The position numbers and the translations under genes are program-made. A model generated the notes under the pieces. It worked only from the letters and a program-made list of their open reading frames with translations. It made no database searches and was not told the origin of the DNA. Shown here in pieces: positions 19,540 through 26,884 of a stretch of 64,000 nt of DNA. How positions within the stretch are numbered: position 1 is the stretch's first letter; each line of letters begins with the position of its first letter. Source of the DNA: JALYOC01 sp036675345 (lineage in GTDB: Bacteria > Myxococcota > Myxococcia > Myxococcales > Myxococcaceae); contig JAKFFE010000013.1 of assembly GCA_036675345.1 (NCBI GenBank), positions 1-64,000 of the forward strand. Reading direction: 5' to 3'.

Positions 19540-21933
19540 ATGACGCTCCCGCGTTCACTGATCTGGCCGGCGAGGGTGCTGGCGGCTCTGGCCCTGTTGG
19601 GGCTGGTGGGCGCGGGCGCCTTTGTCGCGATGCCTCTGCCGGAGGGGTTGCTGGCCTATCGGCCGGTGACCTCGGTCCGGATCCTGGATCGGAGGGGAGG
19701 GGTGCTGCGGGAGTTGCTCTCCCGGGCGGACGGTCGGTCGACCCCGGTGGCGGCCTCGGAGCTTCCGCCCCACGTCCGCGCCGCCTTCGTTGCCGCCGAG
19801 GACAGCGGGTTCTGGTGGCACCTGGGCATCTCGCCTTCGGCGATCGCCCGGGCGGCCTGGCAGAACCTGAAGGCGGGCAGGGTGGTGGCCGGTGGCTCCA
19901 CCCTGACCCAGCAGCTGGCCCGGAACCTGGTGCCTCGCCCCCGCACCCTGGGAGGGAAGCTGCAGGAGGCGCTGTGGGCGCTTCGGCTGGAGACCCACCT
20001 CTCCAAGGAGGAGATCCTCGCGCAGTACCTGAACCGGATCTCGTTCGGGAACGGGACCTTCGGAATCGAGGCCGCCTCCGAGCTGTATTTCGGGCGCCGC
20101 ACCCGGCACCTCTCGGTGGCCCAGGCGGCGGCGCTGGCCGCCATCCCCCGCGGCCCCACCGCCTACGACCCCTACCGCAACGGGCCCCGGCTGCAGAAGC
20201 GCAAGCAGTGGGTGCTGGAACGGATGGCGACGCTGCAACTGGTCCCGGCGGAGGAGCTGTCCGGCGCCGCGGGCGAGACCCTGGACCTGCAGATCCGCGA
20301 TCGCGCCTTCCGCGCCCCGCACCTGGTGGAGTACGTGGCCGCGCATCTGGAGGAGTGGGGCCTGGGCAACGCGGTGGAGGTTCACACCACCCTGGACCCC
20401 GAGCTTCAGCGCGAGGTGGAGGACATCGTCCAGCAGGAGATCTCCCGGCTGGGCGATCGCCGCGTCGGCTCCAGCGCGGTGGTGGTGGCGGACAACGGAT
20501 CGGGAGAGATCCTCGCCTACCTGGGGTCGGCGGATTTCTTCGACACCGAACACCAGGGCCAGAACGACGGCGTGCAGATGACCCGTCAGCCGGGCTCGGC
20601 GCTCAAGCCGTTCCTGTATGCGGAGGCGTTCCGCGCCGGCTTCACCCCGGCCACGGTGATCCCGGACCTGGAGGCGCACCTCCCCGGCGCCAAGGGGCTG
20701 TACGCGCCCAAGAACTACGACCGCCGCCTGCACGGGCCGGTGCGCGTCCGCGAAGCGTTGGCCAGCAGCTACAACGTGCCGGCGGTGCGGATCGCGGATC
20801 AGCTGGGCACCGAGCGGGTGCTGCGGACCCTGCGCCGCGCCGGCTTCACCTCGCTGGATCAGGGCGCCGGCTTCTACGGGGTGGGGATGGTGCTGGGGAA
20901 CGGGGAGGTCTCGCTGCTGGAGGCGGCCACCGCCTACTCCGGACTGGCCCGGGGCGGGGTGGTCCGACCGCTGCAGGTGCTGCTCTCTGCGCGAGATGCC
21001 CAGGGGCAGGAGCTGCCACTGCCGGCGCGGGAGAAGGACCGTCGCTTCGCGGATCGCACCGCGGTGGCGCTGCTGACCGACATCCTCTCCGACCCCTCCG
21101 CCCGTGCCCGCGCCTTCGGTCTGGACAACGCATTGCGCTTGCCGTTCCCGTCCGCGGCCAAGACCGGGACCTCCAAGGGGTACTCGGACAATTGGACGGT
21201 GGGTTACACCCGCGAGCGCACCGTGGCGGTGTGGGCCGGCAACTTCGATGGGACCCCGATGGTGGAGGTCTCCGGGATCACCGGCGCCGGCCCGGTCTAC
21301 CGCCGCACCCTCGCCCGCGCGATGAGCGGGATCACCGCCGCGCCGCTCTACGAGCCGCGACTGGTGGAGCGGGTGGCGATCTGTCCGATCTCCGGCGCGC
21401 TGCCTGGCCCCAGCTGTCCCTCCCACATGGCGGAGGTGTTCGCCCCCGGCACCGCGCCGCAGGAGCACTGCGCGATGCACCGCCCGCTCAACGCCGACCT
21501 GCCCCGCGAGCTGGCCGCCCAGTGCCGGAAGCTGTCGCCGGGAGGAACGGTGCTGGACCTGGGACCGGAGTATTACGAGTGGGCCCGGGCGGAGGGACTG
21601 GCCGCTCAACCGTGGCTGGCGGCGATGTGCTCCTCCGTCCCGTTGGCTGCCGGAGACGCGACCCGGATTCTCTACCCTCCCCGGGGGACGGAGTTCCTCC
21701 TCTTCCCGGATCTGCCACTGGAGGATCAGACGATCCCGCTGCGCATCCAGGCTCCGCCCTCCGAGGGCAGGTTGGTGGTGCGCATGAACGGGGCCCAGGT
21801 CGAAGAGCTGGAGGCGCCCTACACCAGCCGGCTGCGGGCCACGCTGGGCGAGAACACGATCACCATCCACCGGAAGCGGGACGCGGCGCAGCTCGCCTCC
21901 ACCTCGTTCCGGGTGCGCGAAGAGCCGCGCTGA
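19540..21933 (+). CDS. pbpC: Penicillin-binding protein 1C
   Basis: This is a 797-residue bifunctional peptidoglycan synthase anchored by one N-terminal helix (about 12-31). The GT51 transglycosylase domain carries catalytic Glu87 in AAEDSGFWWHLG and the GGSTLTQQLARN motif near 120. The transpeptidase domain has all three serine-acyl motifs: S353-x-x-K356 (SALK), S410-Y-N412, and K541-T-G. The tail (about 705-797) is the BiPBP_C domain typical of PBP1c. The gene follows the alpha-2-macroglobulin gene on the same strand. In E. coli the same pair is thought to work together, with PBP1c sealing breaches while the macroglobulin traps proteases. The ribosome site is weak (GGCGGG just before the ATG). 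Confidence 0.95.
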   Translation: MTLPRSLIWPARVLAALALLGLVGAGAFVAMPLPEGLLAYRPVTSVRILDRRGGVLRELLSRADGRSTPVAASELPPHVRAAFVAAEDSGFWWHLGISPSAIARAAWQNLKAGRVVAGGSTLTQQLARNLVPRPRTLGGKLQEALWALRLETHLSKEEILAQYLNRISFGNGTFGIEAASELYFGRRTRHLSVAQAAALAAIPRGPTAYDPYRNGPRLQKRKQWVLERMATLQLVPAEELSGAAGETLDLQIRDRAFRAPHLVEYVAAHLEEWGLGNAVEVHTTLDPELQREVEDIVQQEISRLGDRRVGSSAVVVADNGSGEILAYLGSADFFDTEHQGQNDGVQMTRQPGSALKPFLYAEAFRAGFTPATVIPDLEAHLPGAKGLYAPKNYDRRLHGPVRVREALASSYNVPAVRIADQLGTERVLRTLRRAGFTSLDQGAGFYGVGMVLGNGEVSLLEAATAYSGLARGGVVRPLQVLLSARDAQGQELPLPAREKDRRFADRTAVALLTDILSDPSARARAFGLDNALRLPFPSAAKTGTSKGYSDNWTVGYTRERTVAVWAGNFDGTPMVEVSGITGAGPVYRRTLARAMSGITAAPLYEPRLVERVAICPISGALPGPSCPSHMAEVFAPGTAPQEHCAMHRPLNADLPRELAAQCRKLSPGGTVLDLGPEYYEWARAEGLAAQPWLAAMCSSVPLAAGDATRILYPPRGTEFLLFPDLPLEDQTIPLRIQAPPSEGRLVVRMNGAQVEELEAPYTSRLRATLGENTITIHRKRDAAQLASTSFRVREEPR

Positions 21934-22135
21934 GGACCAGTCTCCGCAGGCCCCCGATCGCCAAGCACCTGTTCGTGGCGTCCTTCCCCCGGTAGCGACC
22001 GTTGGGGCGGCGCGCGCGCACCCGCCTCGCCATGCGCTGCCCGCACCAGCCCCGTGTCCCTCGTCGACCGAGGAAGGCGGCTGAAGCCCGCTCCGTCCTT
22101 TGGCTTCCTCGGCGGTCGCCGCCGCCCGGTTGGAC

Positions 22136-22185
22136 GAACCCTGCATGAAATCGAGCCATCGAGGTCCGAGGCCTTTGCAGGGTTC
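22136..22185. repeat. 10-bp inverted repeat in the pbpC-slipin gap
   Basis: GAACCCTGCA (22136-22145) and its exact complement TGCAGGGTTC (22176-22185) flank 30 bases, just beyond the slipin stop (22194, minus). It could be a terminator stem or a binding site. The rest of the 260-bp gap (21934-22193) shows nothing I can name. Confidence 0.35.
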
Positions 22186-22193
22186 TCATTGCG

Positions 22194-23015
22194 TCACTGC
22201 TGAAGGGTGCCTTCCTCCTCCGGCTGTTCCGTCGCCGGCTCCGTCTCGCCCTGCGGAATCGACCGCAGCACTCCGCCCATCTGTCGAAGCAGATCCAGCG
22301 GGATGGGAAGGATGGTGTGGTTGCCGCCGCCGGTGATCTCCACCAGCGTCTGCAGGTAGCGCAGCTGCAGCGAAGAGGGATTCCGGGCCAGGATCTCCGC
22401 CGCCTGGCCCAGCTTGACCGAGGCCTGCAGCTCGCCCTCCGCGGCGATCACCTTCGCCCGCCGTTCGCGCTCCGCCTCCGCCTGACGGGCGATCGCCCGC
22501 TGCATGTTGGAGGGGATGTCCACGTGCTTGATCTCCACCTTGGAGACCTTGATCCCCCAGGGATCGGTGTCCGCATCCAGCGAGGTCTGGATCTTCTTGT
22601 TCACCCGGTCGCGGTTGGCCAGCAGGTCGTCCAGCTCCACCTGGCCCACCACCGAGCGCAGGGTGGTCTGGGCCAGCTGGGAGGTGGCGTACTCGAAGTG
22701 CTCCACCTCCAGCACCGCCTTGTCCGCGTGGATCACCCGGAAGTAGACCACCGCGTTGACCTTCACCGTGACGTTGTCCCGGGTGATCACATCCTGGGGC
22801 GGGACGTCGCGGGTGACTGTGCGCAGGTCCAGGATCACCATCCGCTCCACCACCGGGATGATCCAGCGGAAGCCAGCGTGGCGCAGCCCGATGTAGCGCC
22901 CCAGCCGGAACACCACCCCGGACTGATACTCCTGGATCACCCGCACTCCGCTGGCGAACACCAGGAGGGCGACGAAGAGCGGGATCCCCCAACCCGCAAG
23001 CGAGATCAGGTCCAT
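22194..23015 (-). CDS. Slipin / SPFH-domain membrane protease partner
   Basis: This is a 273-residue stomatin-like protein. One N-terminal helix (about 6-24) is followed by the SPFH/band-7 domain (VIQEYQSGVVFRLGRYIG onward), the helical AEAERERRAKVIAAEGE stretch typical of stomatins, and an acidic C-terminal tail. Slipins form ring oligomers in the membrane and in archaea are cleaved by the partner NfeD/STOPP protease. The start at 23015 has a strong GGAGGAGGTGA ribosome site. The ATG overlaps the stop of the upstream NfeD gene by one base (TGATG), so the two are translationally coupled. A longer open frame upstream is the overlap with NfeD and was not used. Confidence 0.92.
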   Translation of the reverse strand: MDLISLAGWGIPLFVALLVFASGVRVIQEYQSGVVFRLGRYIGLRHAGFRWIIPVVERMVILDLRTVTRDVPPQDVITRDNVTVKVNAVVYFRVIHADKAVLEVEHFEYATSQLAQTTLRSVVGQVELDDLLANRDRVNKKIQTSLDADTDPWGIKVSKVEIKHVDIPSNMQRAIARQAEAERERRAKVIAAEGELQASVKLGQAAEILARNPSSLQLRYLQTLVEITGGGNHTILPIPLDLLRQMGGVLRSIPQGETEPATEQPEEEGTLQQ

Positions 23016-24310
23016 CACGTCACCTCCTCCAACTTCAGCGTCAGTCCCTGTACCGCCCGCACCGCCACCCGGCGCCCGGAGGGGATCGGTCGCTCCGCCT
23101 CCCCGCGCCACAGCTCGCCATGGACGAACACCTCGCCGGGGTGGGCGGGACCGATCTCCTCCACCGTCCGCCCCACTTCACCGATCAGCCCGGCCGGCCC
23201 GACCCGTTCCGGGAGCCGCTGCGAGCTGCGCACCCGCCGCGCCAGCAGCACCGCCGCCAGCGCAGTCAGCGCCGCGGTGGGGAGCACCATCCGCAGCGGC
23301 AGCCCGAAGCCCGGCTCCACGAACCACTCCGGATCCACCCGGTCGATCAACAGCACCCCGGCCAGCGCCGCCAGCAGCGCTCCGGCGCCACCCAACAGCC
23401 CACTGGCCACGAACAGCTCCGCCACGATCAACCCCACCGCCAGCACCAGCAGGATCACCGCTCCCGCGGCCACCGGGAGGGCGGAGAAGGCCATCATCGC
23501 CAGCACCAACGCGGCCATCCCGATCGCCCCGGGGACGATCAACCCCGGGTGGCTCAGCTCCATCGCCAGCCCGATCCCTCCGATCAGCACCAATAGAAAT
23601 GCCAGCGCCGGATTGGACAGGGCGTGCATCAACCGCTGCGAGGCGGTGGGCCGCAGGGTCTCGATCCCGGGGTGCGCCGGAATCACCGCGTTGCCCACCC
23701 GCTGTCCGGCCAGGGTGGCCAGCAGGGCCTCCCCGGTGGTGCTGACCGAGTCCACCACCCCCAGGCGTCGGGCCTCCTCGGCGGTAGCGGTGGCCGCTTC
23801 GGTGACCGCGCGCTCCGCCCAGTCCACGTTGCGCCCGCGCTGCTCGGCGATCATCCGCGCGAAGGCCACCGTGTCGTTGAGCACCTTCCGCTCCATCGTC
23901 TCCGGAGGGTTCCCGCCTCCCAGCGGCGACACCGGGGTGGCCGCGCCCAGGTGGGTGGCAGGGGCCATCGAGGCGTGGTGGGCCGCCATCACCACCAGCA
24001 GCCCGGCGCTGGCTGCCCGGGCGCCACCGGGGCCCACCCAGGCCAGGACCGGGATTTCGGCTCCCAGGAACGTCCGGACGATCTTCCGGGTGGCCTCCAG
24101 CGAACCTCCGGGAGTGTCCACCTGGACCAGCAATGGCCGCTGGGCGGTCTCTGCTCGCTCCACGCAGTCCTGCAGATAGCTGGCGATGCCTTCGTCGACC
24201 GTGCCGATCACCTGGCAGCGGTAGACCGCGCCGCCCGACGGGGCAGGGCGCTGACCCACCGCCATCCCGGCGAGGGCCAGCAACAGCCAGAAGGCACGAC
24301 TGCGCATCAT
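23015..24310 (-). CDS. NfeD-family membrane serine protease (ClpP-class)
   Basis: This is a 431-residue protein with a signal sequence (MMRSRAFWLLLALAGMAVG) and a periplasmic ClpP/crotonase-like protease domain. GGARAASAG carries the probable nucleophile Ser, and METMERK-type sequence near 180 carries the Lys base. Four or five transmembrane helices (about 255-375) follow, then a C-terminal OB-fold NfeD domain (GPAGLIGEVGRTVEEIGPAHPGEV onward). This is the long NfeD1b architecture, whose archaeal relatives cleave the C-terminus of stomatin. The slipin gene follows with a 1-base overlap. The first ATG at 24310 is chosen because it opens the signal sequence; the second at 24307 is equally possible. 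The gene is divergent from the gluconokinase gene, with about 105 bp between. Confidence 0.9.
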   Translation of the reverse strand: MMRSRAFWLLLALAGMAVGQRPAPSGGAVYRCQVIGTVDEGIASYLQDCVERAETAQRPLLVQVDTPGGSLEATRKIVRTFLGAEIPVLAWVGPGGARAASAGLLVVMAAHHASMAPATHLGAATPVSPLGGGNPPETMERKVLNDTVAFARMIAEQRGRNVDWAERAVTEAATATAEEARRLGVVDSVSTTGEALLATLAGQRVGNAVIPAHPGIETLRPTASQRLMHALSNPALAFLLVLIGGIGLAMELSHPGLIVPGAIGMAALVLAMMAFSALPVAAGAVILLVLAVGLIVAELFVASGLLGGAGALLAALAGVLLIDRVDPEWFVEPGFGLPLRMVLPTAALTALAAVLLARRVRSSQRLPERVGPAGLIGEVGRTVEEIGPAHPGEVFVHGELWRGEAERPIPSGRRVAVRAVQGLTLKLEEVT

Positions 24311-24415
24311 GACAAGAGGGTGTGCGCTGCCCGCCCGCCTGGCGACAGGCGTGCTGGCAATCCCCGGCGCGTCCGATGGGGGAGGCAGCGTCACGGGGGT
24401 GCTTACCTTTGAACC

Positions 24416-25879
24416 GTGCCCCACGGCCCGCTGATCCTCACCCTCGACGTCGGAACGTCCTCGGCGAGGACTGCCATCTACGACGTCGCTGGTGCGCGGC
24501 AGGACTGGGGCGCCGGCGTCCGGCGCTACGAACCGACGCTCAGCGCAGAGGGCGGCGCGACCCTGGATCCCGAGGCGCTATTCCGGGTGGTGACCGAGCT
24601 GATCGACGCGACCTTGCGCCAGGCCGGTCCTCGAGCAGAGGAGCTGGTTTGCGTCGCCAGCGCCGCCTTCTGGCACTCGCTGCTGGGGTTGGATGAGGCG
24701 GGCGAACCGTGCACCCCGATCTATCTGTGGATGGACGGCCGCGCCCACCACGCGGCGGCGAGGCTGCGCATGGAGCTGGACGAGCGGCAGGTTCATGCCC
24801 GCACCGGCTGCGTGCTCCACGCCAGCTATCTGCCCGCCAAGCTGCGCTGGCTTCGTGAGGCGCCGGTGCACCGCTGGGTCTCCTTCTCCGAGTTCCTCCT
24901 GGAGCGCCTCTTCGGCGAGGCGCCGATCTCGGTCTCCATGGCCTCGGCGACGGGGCTATTCGATCAGCATCGCTGCGACTGGGACGAGGAGGTGCTCTCC
25001 GCCAGTGGGGTGCGGCGAAGGCAGCTGCCGAGGCTGGCCGGAGAAGGGGAGGTGCTCTCTGGACTGCGCACCCCCTGGCGCGAGCGCTGGCCCCCGCTGG
25101 CCTCTCTCCCCTGGCTGCCGTGTCTGGGAGACGGGGCCGCCAGCAACGTGGGGGCCGGCTGCACCACCGCCTCGCGGGCGGCGCTGATGGTGGGCACCTC
25201 GGTGGCGTTGCGGGTGCTGTGGCGGACGCCGAAGGTGGTGATCCCCTGGGGCGTGTGGGGCTATCGCCTGGACCGGCAGCGGCTGTGTCTGGGCGGCTCG
25301 ATGAACGACGGAGGAAACCTCTTCTCCTGGCTCCGGACCACCCTGCGACTGCCGGAGGGCGCCGAGCTGGAGCGCGCCCTGTCCCTGCTGCCGCCCGATG
25401 CCCACGGACTGACCCTGCTGCCGCTGTGGGGTGGGGAGCGCAGCCCCAGCTGGGCGGGGGATGCCCACGGGGCGATCTCCGGGCTGGGACTCCACACCTC
25501 GGCGATCGAGATCGCGCGCGCCGCCCTGGAGGGAGTCGCGCTGCGCTGCATGGAGCTGGAGCTGCGCCTGAGCGAGGCGGTGCCCGGAGTCGAGCAGGTG
25601 GTGGCCACTGGAGGGGGACTGCTGTCCTCACCCGCCTGGCTGCAGATCATGGCCGATGCCCTGGGGCGGGAGCTGATCGCCTCCGCCGAGCGCGAGGCCT
25701 CCAGCCGGGGAGCGGCGCTGTTCGCCCTGGAACGACTGGGCCTGCTTCCGGGGGGACTGGAGGCGGTCCCTCCGCCCGACGGTGCCCGCTACGCGGCGGA
25801 TCCCCGGAGCCATCAGAGCTACCTCGCCGCGGGCGAGCGACAACGGGCGCTGTACCGGCAGGTGATCGAACCACGCTGA
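24416..25879 (+). CDS. FGGY-family carbohydrate kinase, probable gluconokinase
   Basis: This is a 487-residue kinase of the ribulokinase/gluconokinase fold. The N-terminal phosphate-binding motif LTLDVGTSSARTAIYD and the second-domain FGGY C motif (VATGGGLLSSPAWLQIMADAL) are clear. The WMDGRA segment near residue 103 and the SxGLFD motif suit gluconate kinases. The predicted reaction is ATP phosphorylation of D-gluconate to 6-phosphogluconate. That reading is supported by the next gene, 6-phosphogluconate dehydrogenase, which starts 19 bp later and would consume the product. The start is a GTG at 24416. There is no ribosome site, but a TACCTT hexamer lies 6 nt upstream. Other FGGY sugars (xylulose, glycerol) remain possible. 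Confidence 0.85.
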   Translation: MPHGPLILTLDVGTSSARTAIYDVAGARQDWGAGVRRYEPTLSAEGGATLDPEALFRVVTELIDATLRQAGPRAEELVCVASAAFWHSLLGLDEAGEPCTPIYLWMDGRAHHAAARLRMELDERQVHARTGCVLHASYLPAKLRWLREAPVHRWVSFSEFLLERLFGEAPISVSMASATGLFDQHRCDWDEEVLSASGVRRRQLPRLAGEGEVLSGLRTPWRERWPPLASLPWLPCLGDGAASNVGAGCTTASRAALMVGTSVALRVLWRTPKVVIPWGVWGYRLDRQRLCLGGSMNDGGNLFSWLRTTLRLPEGAELERALSLLPPDAHGLTLLPLWGGERSPSWAGDAHGAISGLGLHTSAIEIARAALEGVALRCMELELRLSEAVPGVEQVVATGGGLLSSPAWLQIMADALGRELIASAEREASSRGAALFALERLGLLPGGLEAVPPPDGARYAADPRSHQSYLAAGERQRALYRQVIEPR

Positions 25880-25898
25880 GCCATCGGAGGAGACGGGG

Positions 25899-26798
25899 AT
25901 GCAGATCGGCTTTGTGGGACTGGGAAAGATGGGCGGGAACATGGTCCTCCGCCTGCAGGAGCAGGGTGACCACCGGGTGGTGGTGTGGGACCGCAGCCCG
26001 CCCGCGGTGGAGCAAACCGCCTCTTCCGGGGCGGTGGGCGCAGCGTCGCTGGAGGCGCTGATGGCGGCCCTGCCTCCGCCCCGGGTGGTGTGGCTGATGG
26101 TCCCCGCCGGAGCCCCGGTGGACGAGACCCTGGAGATCCTGACCCGGCTGGGAACGCCCGGAGACGTGTTCGTGGATGGCGGCAACTCCCACTACAAGGA
26201 CTCGGTCCGTCGCGCCAAGGCGCTGGCGGAGCGGGGCTTCCACCTGCTGGACGCCGGGACCAGCGGCGGGATCTGGGGCCGGAAGGAGGGCTACTGCCTG
26301 ATGGTGGGCGGCCCGGCGGAGGCCTTCGCCCGGTTGGAGCCGGCGCTGCGGACCCTGGCCCCTGTCGATGGCTACCGGCACGTCGGCGCCAGCGGGGCGG
26401 GGCACTTCTGCAAGATGGTCCACAACGGCATCGAATACGGGCTGATGCAGGCGTACGCAGAGGGCTTCGCGCTGCTCGAAGCCTCGCCCTTCCAGTTCCG
26501 GCTGGAGGAGGTGGCCGGGCTGTGGAACCGCGGCAGCGTGGTGCGTTCCTGGCTGCTGGAGTTGGCGGAGGCGGCCTTGAAGGACGATCCGCGGCTGGAC
26601 CACGCCCAGCCCTGGGTGGAGGACACCGGAGAGGGCCGGTGGACGGTGGACGCCGCGGTGGAGTTGGCAGTGCCGGCGCCGGTGATCGCCCAGTCCCTGT
26701 TCGCCCGCTTCCGCTCCCGACAGGACCGCAACTTCGGGGACCGGTTGCTGGCCACCCTGCGCCATCGCTTCGGGGGGCATGCCCTCAAGCATCGCTGA
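25899..26798 (+). CDS. gnd: 6-phosphogluconate dehydrogenase, decarboxylating (short GndA type)
   Basis: This converts 6-phosphogluconate to ribulose 5-phosphate with CO2 and reduced cofactor. It is a 299-residue protein of the short (YqeC/GntZ-like) class. The Rossmann motif GLGKMGGNM begins at residue 7. DGGNSHYKDSVRRA holds the substrate loop, and GTSGGIWGRKEGYCLMVGG plus GHFCKMVHNGIEYG hold the catalytic Lys, His and Asn. An acidic-polar residue (Asp31 in VVWDRS) after strand 2 would fit NAD preference, though cofactor cannot be settled by eye. A GGAGGAG ribosome site precedes the ATG. Together with the gluconokinase this forms a two-gene route from gluconate into the pentose phosphate pathway. 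Confidence 0.93.
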   Translation: MQIGFVGLGKMGGNMVLRLQEQGDHRVVVWDRSPPAVEQTASSGAVGAASLEALMAALPPPRVVWLMVPAGAPVDETLEILTRLGTPGDVFVDGGNSHYKDSVRRAKALAERGFHLLDAGTSGGIWGRKEGYCLMVGGPAEAFARLEPALRTLAPVDGYRHVGASGAGHFCKMVHNGIEYGLMQAYAEGFALLEASPFQFRLEEVAGLWNRGSVVRSWLLELAEAALKDDPRLDHAQPWVEDTGEGRWTVDAAVELAVPAPVIAQSLFARFRSRQDRNFGDRLLATLRHRFGGHALKHR

Positions 26799-26884
26799 GG
26801 CTCCCGGCCGCTGAGGCGGTAGAGACCCTGTGGGTGAAGTCCGACATCTTGCTCGGCAGAGGGCAGGTGGTCTTTGCTTCCACG

